This document shows positions 8,066 to 15,671 of a stretch of DNA of 64,000 bases, in pieces (position 1 is the stretch's first letter; every line of letters starts with the position of its first letter). Position numbers and translations under genes: made by a program. Origin of the DNA: Drouetiella sp036703255. Lineage in GTDB: Bacteria; Cyanobacteriota; Cyanobacteriia; Elainellales; Elainellaceae. The notes beneath the pieces are model-generated. The model worked only from the letters and a program-made list of their open reading frames with translations. It did not search any database and had not been told where the DNA came from. Where the stretch lies: contig DATNPL010000242.1 of assembly GCA_036703255.1 (NCBI GenBank), forward strand, positions 30,529 to 94,528, given 5' to 3'.

Positions 8066-8923
8066 TCAAACGCGGTTAAACTTTTCTAATCCAGACAGAT
8101 CTTTGAGACAATTACGTTTTTTAATGATGAATTGCGCGTTAGCTGGCAAATTCGTTTTCAATATGTAAGGAATCTTTTTGCCAATCAGATCACGACCATC
8201 ATTGATATCAACTCTGAGATAGACTTCTCGTTGGCTATCAGTATCAGGCAAAATATCTTCATTTGTCAGTTCCAACAATGATTCCTCATTTAAGGTAGCT
8301 TCTTTAGGGTTAGTACATAGAAAATATGAGGTATTGTCTATAAGCTCTATTAATTCACCGACCTCTAAATTTGAGTCTTTATATAATTTACTGACCACAT
8401 ATGCCGGAACTATAAGACACAAAGCAGCAGGAATTGGAGGTGGAAGAGTAGGTTGTTGTCTTACTCTTTCGCCTCCTAACAGTCGGTTTGGTTGAGCGTT
8501 TTGAAGCCATTTACGACTATAGTAAAGCCCAATTAATGTGCAAGCTGCTAGAATAATCCACTCCATCTTTTTCTCCTTGCTACTAAAAAGTTGACTTATT
8601 CTTGTTGATCCACTCGTTACAAAAGATTTCACCTGAGAAAAAATAGGATTACTGTTCATTCCTTCTGGAGAAGGAAATCTATCTATAAATATTTCATTTA
8701 CCTTTGCGAGTATCTCAAAATCACTATTCTCATCAGCAGAGGAGGTTATGCCAAACTGCTCACATATTTCTTGCGAGTTTCCTTGCACATCTGAGTCCTC
8801 TTCTCCAAGGATTATTTGAATCGTTTTGTGTAGAAGACCTCTTCCACGTCCTTGCACTTCAGGATGTTTGCTTACCTCTTTAAGGATTTGGTCATATACC
8901 TCTTTAAGATTTTGATCAGCCAC
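8066..8923 (-). CDS. Small membrane protein between two dynamin-like GTPases
   Basis: 285 residues from a GTG start. Residues 1-100 are soluble and acidic. A hydrophobic segment WIILAACTLIGLYYS lies near 121-137 and a second, IPAALCLIVPAYVVSKLY, near 160-178. The C-terminal 100 residues are soluble (for example VYLRVDINDGRDLIGKKIPYIL). No known domain is recognised. The gene is 6 bp downstream of the first dynamin and 13 bp upstream of the second, so the three products are probably made together. A membrane adaptor or anchor for the GTPases is the natural guess, by analogy with the small partner in Leo-type operons; this is inference only. Confidence 0.7.
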   Translation of the reverse strand: MADQNLKEVYDQILKEVSKHPEVQGRGRGLLHKTIQIILGEEDSDVQGNSQEICEQFGITSSADENSDFEILAKVNEIFIDRFPSPEGMNSNPIFSQVKSFVTSGSTRISQLFSSKEKKMEWIILAACTLIGLYYSRKWLQNAQPNRLLGGERVRQQPTLPPPIPAALCLIVPAYVVSKLYKDSNLEVGELIELIDNTSYFLCTNPKEATLNEESLLELTNEDILPDTDSQREVYLRVDINDGRDLIGKKIPYILKTNLPANAQFIIKKRNCLKDLSGLEKFNRV

Positions 8924-8929
8924 GTTAGT

Positions 8930-11290
8930 CTAAGACTCCTCTTTTAAGATTCTTTCTAAGCTAGAAAATTCTTTTGCAATATTTTTGGCTTTCTGCTGCA
9001 TCGGTTGCCAAATATTTCTTTGCTTCTCATAATCAAAGGTGACTTCTTGATGAGCTTTGTCCAGTCTTGCCCGATAGCGATCTATAACATCGCTCTGAAT
9101 TTGATCTATAGTTTTTTTTAACTGACCAATCTGCTCTAATAGCCAATTAACAATTGGTTTTACCACTTCTGGCTCTGCTCGTTTTGCTTGATCAGTCCAG
9201 TTTTCTAACAAATTCACAGCACTAGGAATTTTGGCATTATCACTAGAGCGAGTTTCCACTTTTGGAATAAGACCAAACCAGTGCCAAAAACTTCTAGTTT
9301 CCTCCTCCCAAGTTTTTTCTGTAATGTTAAAGCCTGACTCAAAATTGAAATCTTTAAAGTTGAGTTGAGTTTGAACTCGACTTAACTCGGACTTTGGAAA
9401 CTTGATCATCAAATTAGGTGCACGATCACTTGCTCCCTTTTCAAGGAAATCTAAATAGCATCCAAACAGTTCAGTTACAGCCTCATACATTCTTTTAATC
9501 TCTTGGTCTGCCACTTGTTCTAAAATGTTCTCCATCAAAAGACTGAGATTAATAGAGAGCTGCCCTAATTCTTCATTGAGTTGTTTTAGATTTTTCTTAT
9601 CCTCGTCAGTTACTGCATTTCTTGTTTCACCATCCTCTGCGACAGAAGCGGTGTATCCTAAATCAATTAATCGCTTTAAGTTTTTTTCTAATAAGCTTAC
9701 ATATCTTCCGTCTGCTTTTTTTAAGTTGGGATTATTCAAGTTTACCTTTCCACTCCTCAAAGAGCTTATAACCTCCTCTAAAACTCCTTTCCTACATTTG
9801 CTTAATGCGATCTCCCATCCATACAGTGGGAATAATTTCTCTCCTATTTCATTGTATGGTTCAGTCGACTGAAGTTTCTTGATTGTACCTTCTAAGATTA
9901 ATAAGAAATTAGGATCTGATACTTTCTTCTTAGCTATATCATCAAATGGCTTTCTTAGTTTTTCATTACTGATTTGAAGAAAATGATCAAGATCTGATTT
10001 GATCTGTATTACGTTTTCGCACTCTTTCTGATAATGTTCCTCTGAGCTACTAAGAATAGCCGTGATTGTTTGTGTAGCCCACTCTGCTATGGCATTTCCC
10101 GCAGCGATGTTGAAACGTTCGATCACTTGAGGTATGACTAGCTGTGGGAAGTGTTGAGTAATATGTTCTTTCAGGTTTTGCTGAAATTCTTCGGCATAAG
10201 ACTTTTGCCACAGTGCTTCGGCAACCCGATTGCGATCGTGTCCAGTCCATTTTTGTGTATTGCGTGGTAAGTCTTCTAATATGTCTGCAATTAGTCCATT
10301 GAAATTGTTATCTGCTTTTTTACAAGCTTCGGCACTGTAAATATCATCCGTAACTTTGATCTGAAGAGCCAGTAAAGCAGGCCACGTACTAAGCTTGACT
10401 ACCTGCAAGTTCTCGATTTCTTTTGTATATTCCTTTAACTGTTCAGTCAATTCACTTCTAATATTGCCTATGGTTTTCGTCACAAAGCGATTTTCGGTTT
10501 CTGGCCAATCTCTATCTGTCCGAAAAACATCAATTCGATTCAGAACAAACAGCATTCGAGCAGGGGAACCGCCTAAATCCTTGACCTGTTCTACGACTTC
10601 TTGCAGTAAACTTCTAACTCTTTGTGGGTCGGTTTCTGCGCTGTTGTAAGTTACAATGCACAAAGCTTCACGACACTGCCTGATAATGCTTGCGTTCCCT
10701 TCATCACCAACGTATGCTAGACCAGGCAAATCCATGATTCGCATTTTAGTCCCTTGTGGTAATTCGAGTTTAGACTCTTTCAACAGCCTGAAAGGGTATC
10801 TGATTACAGATTGTGGGCAGGCTATATTGACTTGTCTATCCCTACTATCGATATAGCCCATCATTGCGTGATGGAGACGTTGGTAAATTTCTTCTTCCCG
10901 GATATTGTGCCATTCTCCACATTCCCATGTTGCTCCCGGTGTTTCATGGATTATCAAAGATTTTTTTTCGCTATATTCAATCGTGACTGCCCCAGCACTC
11001 ATTTCGCTCACCGCGACAGGAACAATCTCGGCTCCGCATAACAAGTTTACAAGTGTACTTTTGCCACTACTTGTCGTTCCTGTTGTTGCAAGGGTGAGTG
11101 TTGGATTGCGAAGTTCACTGACTAGCTTTTCTAGAGCTTGCTCTAACTGTCCAGAGAGTTCTTTCATTTCAGGTTGATATGTCTCTGGCAAGTACTGAGA
11201 TATTTCTGTATAGAAGTTGTCCCAGTACTTAGAAAGAAGCTTAGCTCTTCCTTCAACTTCTTCAAAGATTTTGTATAGCTTACTACTCAT
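8930..11290 (-). CDS. Dynamin-like GTPase (first gene of the dynamin operon)
   Basis: 786 residues. G1 GTTSSGKST is at 71-79, a switch region GAVTIEYS near 100-107, G3 DLPGLAYVGD at 187-196 and G4 NRID at 251-254, in a canonical dynamin GTPase order. The remainder is mostly helical with heptad-like stretches (EQVADQEIKRMYEAVTELF and a C-terminal IGQLKKTIDQIQSDVIDRYRARL) that should form the stalk. No strong transmembrane helix is seen, so membrane contact may come from the partner GTPase or the intervening gene. It starts at 11290; 170 bp separate it from the attC-like site at 11462, leaving room for a cassette-borne promoter. Confidence 0.87.
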   Translation of the reverse strand: MSSKLYKIFEEVEGRAKLLSKYWDNFYTEISQYLPETYQPEMKELSGQLEQALEKLVSELRNPTLTLATTGTTSSGKSTLVNLLCGAEIVPVAVSEMSAGAVTIEYSEKKSLIIHETPGATWECGEWHNIREEEIYQRLHHAMMGYIDSRDRQVNIACPQSVIRYPFRLLKESKLELPQGTKMRIMDLPGLAYVGDEGNASIIRQCREALCIVTYNSAETDPQRVRSLLQEVVEQVKDLGGSPARMLFVLNRIDVFRTDRDWPETENRFVTKTIGNIRSELTEQLKEYTKEIENLQVVKLSTWPALLALQIKVTDDIYSAEACKKADNNFNGLIADILEDLPRNTQKWTGHDRNRVAEALWQKSYAEEFQQNLKEHITQHFPQLVIPQVIERFNIAAGNAIAEWATQTITAILSSSEEHYQKECENVIQIKSDLDHFLQISNEKLRKPFDDIAKKKVSDPNFLLILEGTIKKLQSTEPYNEIGEKLFPLYGWEIALSKCRKGVLEEVISSLRSGKVNLNNPNLKKADGRYVSLLEKNLKRLIDLGYTASVAEDGETRNAVTDEDKKNLKQLNEELGQLSINLSLLMENILEQVADQEIKRMYEAVTELFGCYLDFLEKGASDRAPNLMIKFPKSELSRVQTQLNFKDFNFESGFNITEKTWEEETRSFWHWFGLIPKVETRSSDNAKIPSAVNLLENWTDQAKRAEPEVVKPIVNWLLEQIGQLKKTIDQIQSDVIDRYRARLDKAHQEVTFDYEKQRNIWQPMQQKAKNIAKEFSSLERILKEES

Positions 11291-11461
11291 TTTGATTTCA
11301 TTAATAATTTATTTAGCTGTACTTTAACCTCGATACCTGAAGAAAGCAAAAACTCCTAATTAACTTTTTGGATTATTCGTCTCTATAGATTTCATCAGAT
11401 TAATTCTAGGCGACTCACGGTTAACCCTTATACACCGTGCCTCCACTAGGAATCTGAGGCA

Positions 11462-11548
11462 GGCTAACGTTTCGGGTCAGCGGTTGCCAGAGACTTTGCA
11501 TCCCACCCAAGCGGCTTCGGTCAATCCGCTGCACCCGAATTGTTATAC
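11462..11548 (-). other. attC-like recombination site (best example)
   Basis: Read on the minus strand: R'' box GTATAAC (11548-11542), spacer AATT, arm CGGGTGCAGCGG, 42-nt loop, arm CCGCTGACCCG, spacer AAAC, R' box GTTAGCC (11468-11462). The two arms pair over 11 bp with one extra base (C at 11532 on plus). The spacers do not pair. R boxes, an unpaired spacer, L arms and an extrahelical base are the defining parts of an integron attC site. It starts 8 bp after the stop codon at 11556, the usual place in a gene cassette. GTTATACCTC at 11542-11551 is exactly complementary to GAGGTATAAC at 12741-12750, the opposite end of the cassette. Confidence 0.68.
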
Positions 11549-11555
11549 CTCGGTT

Positions 11556-12677
11556 TTACACAGTTGCTATAAGGGGCAAAGGCTTCGACCACTGTTTTGC
11601 AGATAAAAATGTAGGAATCCCAGTCAACCCAAAAAATGCAACCAAACTAAGCCACAGATTAATTGGGAGCAACACAGTAGAAATTACAACGCTAACGGCA
11701 ACTACAAGGAGTTTGATTAATAACGATTGAATCCCACTGCCTGTGCGAACCCTCATTAGCATCCACTGTGCAAAACCAATTGACAGTACCATAGACAGCA
11801 GGCTGTATAACCCAACAGCGCTGGAACCCAAATCCCCCAAAATGCTAGTTGTGCCTAGCAAACTAAAAAATCCAGCAACAGTAGTAATTCCAGTCCATTG
11901 CAACCAAAAGCTTAAACCGAACTTTTCTTTTGCTTCAAGCGCACGAGCCTGTTGAATAGTTTCTTCAACTGCTTGTAGCTCTTTCGTCTTCTTGGGAAGC
12001 CATTTACAAAGAATATCCTTATTTTCTGCGATCACAGAGTAATATTCCTTGAGTAGCGCAGCGCCACCAACTGTTAGTAACACTGGAGAAGCCAATGCCA
12101 GAGCCGCTGCAATTGGAGGGCAAGCAGCACATATCATGACTACCGCTGCTGTTGAGATTGCACCAAGTGCTCCAGCCTTTAGCAAATCTTTTCCCGATGC
12201 TTTAATTGCTTCTTCTTTAGTCATCTGACCTCTAGCAACGGCACAGGAGTAATGAATGAAAGTAATTGGCAACCTTGTCACCACTGCGATCGCGGCACCA
12301 ATGGGAGCAGCTTGTAATCCTTGCAGCGCAGCTTGCCCCAAATTGGCTGAAAATCCCTCAACCCAAACACCAAACTGTTCAGCTCTTGTCATGGGCTTCG
12401 CACCCCGCCTAATGTTATCGAGATGCTTTTCAAGAACAATGTTGAACGATTTATCTGAACCTCCAGCACTTTTGGGAATAATGTGACTCCCATCCCTACC
12501 TTTCATCCATTCTGCAACTTTATCAATGGATGTACGGTATGACGCAGGAACTTGCTTGTACAGTTTCATTGCGTCTTCTACACTGCGCCAACCTCCGGCT
12601 GTACGGAAGGTTCTTTGAAGCTCTCTGCTAAGGTCTTGAAAAGAAAGGTGTTGGGGAAGGCTGAGACTGGCAGACAT
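11556..12677 (-). CDS. Multi-TM protein with HNH-like N-terminal motif (cassette gene)
   Basis: 373 residues. The soluble first 100 residues carry GRDGSHIIPKSAGGSDKSFN at about 60-79, followed by NIRRGAKPMT; a histidine in an SHI-P-GG-N...N..RG setting resembles HNH/EndoVII-type nuclease cores, though a full metal-binding triad cannot be assigned by eye. The rest is hydrophobic, with about six membrane segments (near 120-148, 170-218, 253-308 and 313-360). A nuclease-like head on a membrane body suggests an effector or toxin-like protein; this is inference. The gene sits alone between two attC-like sites, transcribed in the same direction as the dynamin operon next to it. No homologous family was recognised with certainty. 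Confidence 0.6.
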   Translation of the reverse strand: MSASLSLPQHLSFQDLSRELQRTFRTAGGWRSVEDAMKLYKQVPASYRTSIDKVAEWMKGRDGSHIIPKSAGGSDKSFNIVLEKHLDNIRRGAKPMTRAEQFGVWVEGFSANLGQAALQGLQAAPIGAAIAVVTRLPITFIHYSCAVARGQMTKEEAIKASGKDLLKAGALGAISTAAVVMICAACPPIAAALALASPVLLTVGGAALLKEYYSVIAENKDILCKWLPKKTKELQAVEETIQQARALEAKEKFGLSFWLQWTGITTVAGFFSLLGTTSILGDLGSSAVGLYSLLSMVLSIGFAQWMLMRVRTGSGIQSLLIKLLVVAVSVVISTVLLPINLWLSLVAFFGLTGIPTFLSAKQWSKPLPLIATV

Positions 12678-12743
12678 ATTTCTCCTTTACGTTAAATCAT
12701 CTATACCCCTCAGAGTTCCCAAATATCAAACCCAATTCAAGAG

Positions 12744-12900
12744 GTATAACGATGGAGCTGAGCCGCGAACGCCGTCTAGAACGACGCCATCGGGCTAGCG
12801 GTGTTCGTCAGCTCCTGCGATTTGTTGGTTGGGGTGGCTGGCACTCCTATAGGATTCCCAAGCGCTAACAGTTATCACCAGCCACCTCAACTCGTTATTG
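12744..12900 (-). other. Long branched attC-like site upstream of the HNH/TM gene
   Basis: On the minus strand the ends are CAATAAC (12900-12894) and GTTATAC (12750-12744). Inside them CTCAACTC (12886-12893) pairs with GAGCTGAG (12755-12762) allowing one G-T pair. Two further hairpins lie within or compete: GGAGCTGA/TCAGCTCC (12754-12761, 12808-12815) and a 14-bp pair with one mismatch at 12828-12841 and 12878-12891. The total of 157 bp is long for attC but within what branched sites show. GAGGTATAAC at its gene-proximal edge matches the far end of the downstream cassette exactly. An alternative reading is two shorter hairpin sites side by side. Confidence 0.45.
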
Positions 12901-12909
12901 GACGGAAAG

Positions 12910-13041
12910 TTTCCGCATATCCACCCTAAATGAGGTGAATAGCCAGATGATTTCTGCATATCACTCCAATTTAGGTGGATCGCAAGAATCTTTCCGTATA
13001 TTACGCTGACCAAGCTGGATCGCCAGAACCTTTCCGCATAT
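12910..13041. repeat. 40-bp tandem repeat array, four phased TTTCCGCATAT boxes
   Basis: The box TTTCCGCATAT or a one-base variant starts at 12910, 12951, 12991 and 13031, giving spacings of 41, 40 and 40 bp. The ends of the units also agree (GGTGGATCGC-AGAA type). The middles differ, each holding a small inverted repeat such as CACC...GGTG. Iteron-like or recombinase-binding function is possible. The conserved part is too short and the intervening parts too similar for a CRISPR array. Confidence 0.7.
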
Positions 13042-13349
13042 TTTCAGGTTTTTACAGCCGATTCTAGCCAAGCCTTGTCGTAGGTGAAGTTTTCCCAGTT
13101 GAATTGCATTCTCACCCTTCCATCGCCGTGGCGGATTCAGGATGGCATAGCTGGTGCTTCAAAGATGATGCGGTAAGCGTTTCATGCTTCACTTGTAACT
13201 GCCTTTTACATCAAGACTTTGAGTGTTTGCTGGATGGCGTTGCTAATGGAAAGTTAGCCTAAGAATATCTCCTTGCCCTGTCAATGCTTTGTTGGATGAA
13301 TTGATAACCCTGCGGGAGCGAGGATGGGGGAAAGGATGGGTGATGTGAG

Positions 13350-13418
13350 TTTAGGGTAACCTATAGCCGCTAGACCCTTTGAGAATCCTAGCTTTAGCTC
13401 ATCAAGTCGTACCCTAAA
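13350..13418 (+). repeat. 69-bp element, copy 2 of 3
   Basis: Begins TTTAGGGTAAC and ends GTACCCTAAA, exactly 69 bp like the other two copies. Interior blocks GCTAGACCC, CTAGCTTTAGC and CATCAAGT align with copies at 4951 and 14422. It lies 82 bp past the stop codon of the LOTUS-like gene. A G-rich flank GGGGGAAAGGATGGG precedes it. Confidence 0.75.
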
Positions 13419-13500
13419 TTAGCTCAGCTTAGAGCTTCACCTCAGCCCTAATCTCACTGTTAAGGAGCTACCACTCTGGGTATCAGCCCATCCCTCGCCT

Positions 13501-14244
13501 CTACCTGCTCCGTCTTTCATGATGATTAGGGTGCCTATTCTGGTGAACTAAGCTAACCTGCCAATCATCATTTACTTTATGAACTTCAAGGCCAGGAACA
13601 GTCTGAAGTAGCTCAGCCAACCTCATATCAGGGCATACCCTTCGCATTACAGCTCGGATAGGTTGCTGATACCGATCGCTAAACCTATGACTTAATCGCG
13701 TGAGGGCAATCACCTTGTTTGGATGAGTTGCCGTCAAACTCCGAATGATTTCTATCAAGGCCAGCTCCAAGTCATTGACTGAGCTAACCTCAGAAACTAA
13801 GCGGTCTTGCTGGCTTGAGGGAGCCTGAGTTTGGCAATGCACTCTCTCCTCAGCATCCTTATCTTTTGCCCTCCCTGGCGATCGGCTGTTGGCTTTCCAG
13901 GCTTGCTTCGCTTGATCCGATTTGGGTGAAGTCTGAGCCTGTGGATAGTCAAAGACGACTGCTTGAATCAGAGCGACATAGAACTCATGAGGGAAGGGTG
14001 TCCCATAGATTGAAAAGCGCCCACTCTCTTTGAGCAGGCTCCTTAACCCACGACCATAGCCTTGGGCGATCGCCAAATGCTCAGGGGATACCCCATACTT
14101 TGCATTAAACAGCTCAGCCACTCTGTCTATGCTGAGCCAGGGATTGCCGTTCTGTTGGGCTTCCAAAGCAGTTAAGCGCTCTAGTTCTTCTAGAAGCTGT
14201 TGAAGCGATAAAGGCAAGGACAGAGCTTGAAGCAACTCATCCAT
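13501..14244 (-). CDS. Protein with two LOTUS/OST-HTH-like domains
   Basis: 247 residues. Two similar winged-helix-like segments are separated by a polar linker at about 100-150. The first reads LSIDRVAELFNAKYGVSPEHL, then LRSLLKESGRFSIYG. The second reads VIALTRLSHRFSDRYQQPI, then MRLAELLQTVPGLEVHKVNDDW. This helix pattern ending in a strand pair matches OST-HTH/LOTUS domains, which bind RNA (including G-rich structures in some studies) and often occur fused to NYN nucleases. A separate NYN protein is encoded at 3063-3527. It is flanked on both sides by 69-bp elements. The domain call rests on pattern only. Confidence 0.55.
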   Translation of the reverse strand: MDELLQALSLPLSLQQLLEELERLTALEAQQNGNPWLSIDRVAELFNAKYGVSPEHLAIAQGYGRGLRSLLKESGRFSIYGTPFPHEFYVALIQAVVFDYPQAQTSPKSDQAKQAWKANSRSPGRAKDKDAEERVHCQTQAPSSQQDRLVSEVSSVNDLELALIEIIRSLTATHPNKVIALTRLSHRFSDRYQQPIRAVMRRVCPDMRLAELLQTVPGLEVHKVNDDWQVSLVHQNRHPNHHERRSR

Positions 14245-14421
14245 CGACCGATTGATCCTTAAAGTTGAGCGTATGAGTGATGATCTACAGTCATAGCGCT
14301 GAGCATTTCATAGGGCTTCGGGTGTGGCTTTCCTCACCGAGAAAACCCTGATCTGGGGCATGTGTTTGTGGATTGAAGCTCATGCCTGTAGGGACGGGAT
14401 GGAAGGGAGGGGGTGCTTTGA

Positions 14422-14490
14422 TTTAGGGTAATCTGTTATGGCTGTAGCCCCTGAAAATGCTGGCTTTTGCCCATCAAGTTTTACCCTAAA
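14422..14490 (+). repeat. 69-bp element, copy 3 of 3, next to a G-run cluster
   Basis: Begins TTTAGGGTAAT and ends TTACCCTAAA; 69 bp long. It lies between the ASCH gene stop (14694) and the LOTUS-like gene start (14244), like copy 2 downstream of a minus-strand gene. Just before it, 14391-14413 holds four G-runs of three or more with short loops (GGGACGGGATGGAAGGGAGG and following), a G-quadruplex-type motif. Confidence 0.75.
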
Positions 14491-14693
14491 TAGCAATTAT
14501 CAGTGAATCACTTTGCGTTAGTCGTCTTTGTGCTGGTAAAGCCGTAGCAACTCTGTATGACATTAGGGTGCTGATGCCATAGGTCTGTTGGAAGGACTGG
14601 CGATCGTTCAAGCCTTTAGACTCTGCTTGTTGCTTGAATCTAGTCAATTTTGAGTCCCAGCCAATAGATGACCTAGAACCTCTAAGGCATGAC

Positions 14694-15443
14694 TCAGACT
14701 TTGCCCATATCTTGAAGTTGCTTCCAAGCAGCATTAAAGCCTGCCTTTTGTGCGGGCTTAGAAGGACGCCAGTAGTTGTATGCTCCCGGTACGTTAAGAA
14801 TGGGGCAGTCGAGCGGTATAGGGTTGCTGATAACGTGCTCCCATAATTGATATTTGTCATTCCAAACGCAGCCTGTGACGGTTGCCAATCCCAGAATGCT
14901 CATTTTGGGACATCGTGCGGGGTCTATTCCTTCCTCCTTTGGAGTTCCCCATTCTGATGAACTAGAGACATGGATTAGAACTTGACCTCGGAAGTTTGTT
15001 GGCCATACTCGTGATTCTACGGTCTGTTCTCCGTTGATGATGTGATAGCCAAAGCATCCTCCAATTGACAATGCTCGCAGTATTTCTGGGTAGATAATGT
15101 CAGATGCATCCAGTTTTGGAGCAGGGGGGCGATCGCTTCGTTTTGCCGTTTTCTTCACCGCAGGTTTCTGGGTGACAATTACCTGGACGATCGGCTGAGT
15201 GGCAGGTTTTACCTGTACCACTGGCTGCAAATTCTTACGCTGGTTAGCTTCATTCAGCTTAGCTCGGAGCACTTTAAGCTTGTCACTTATTTTCACACCC
15301 ACTACATAGGTGTCTGGGTCATACCCACCCTTGACAGCAGGTTTGAGCTTTGGCCCTCCCGACCGCTTACCATTGGCATCTCCTGCCTGAATGGCGTTGT
15401 AGCGTCTCTGAGCTAGTTCTTTGAGAGTGGTGAGATTAGACAT
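14694..15443 (-). CDS. ASCH domain protein
   Basis: 249 residues. The N-terminal 110 residues are basic, rich in Lys, Val and Pro, and probably unfolded or nucleic-acid binding. From about 115 on, the sequence ALSIGGCFGYHIINGEQTVESR, WPTNFRGQVLIHVSS, ILGLATVTGCVW and LDCPILNVPGAYNYWRP follows the ASCH fold, a beta-barrel related to PUA used to bind RNA or modified nucleotides. The glycine-glutamate/arginine pocket signature (G-E-Q-T-V-E-S-R) is intact. The gene is accompanied downstream by the third 69-bp element. Function is unknown beyond the domain. Confidence 0.75.
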   Translation of the reverse strand: MSNLTTLKELAQRRYNAIQAGDANGKRSGGPKLKPAVKGGYDPDTYVVGVKISDKLKVLRAKLNEANQRKNLQPVVQVKPATQPIVQVIVTQKPAVKKTAKRSDRPPAPKLDASDIIYPEILRALSIGGCFGYHIINGEQTVESRVWPTNFRGQVLIHVSSSSEWGTPKEEGIDPARCPKMSILGLATVTGCVWNDKYQLWEHVISNPIPLDCPILNVPGAYNYWRPSKPAQKAGFNAAWKQLQDMGKV

Positions 15444-15671
15444 GATTTGCTATGGAAGGGATAACGATACGATGCTTCTACTCCAGACATTTCTGAGAGA
15501 GTTTCATCAGTGACCGTAAGCTGTGTTGAGCTGTAGTCATTACTAGAGTTCCTAAAGCTAGAACCGTGCCCCTCGCAATCTCTAGCAGTAAAAAAAGCCA
15601 TTGATCTGAGCCATTGATCTGTGGCTGTTTTCATAAGTTGAGACTGCTAGACAAAGCACTACTCCTAACCA

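Noticed and set aside
12910..13041. CRISPR array
   Set aside because: The identical part of each unit is only about 11 bp, the rest of the units are also partly similar, and no cas gene is present.
14486..14860. 124-residue minus-strand ORF overlapping the ASCH gene
   Set aside because: It overlaps the 3' end of a well-supported gene in another frame and runs into the third 69-bp element.
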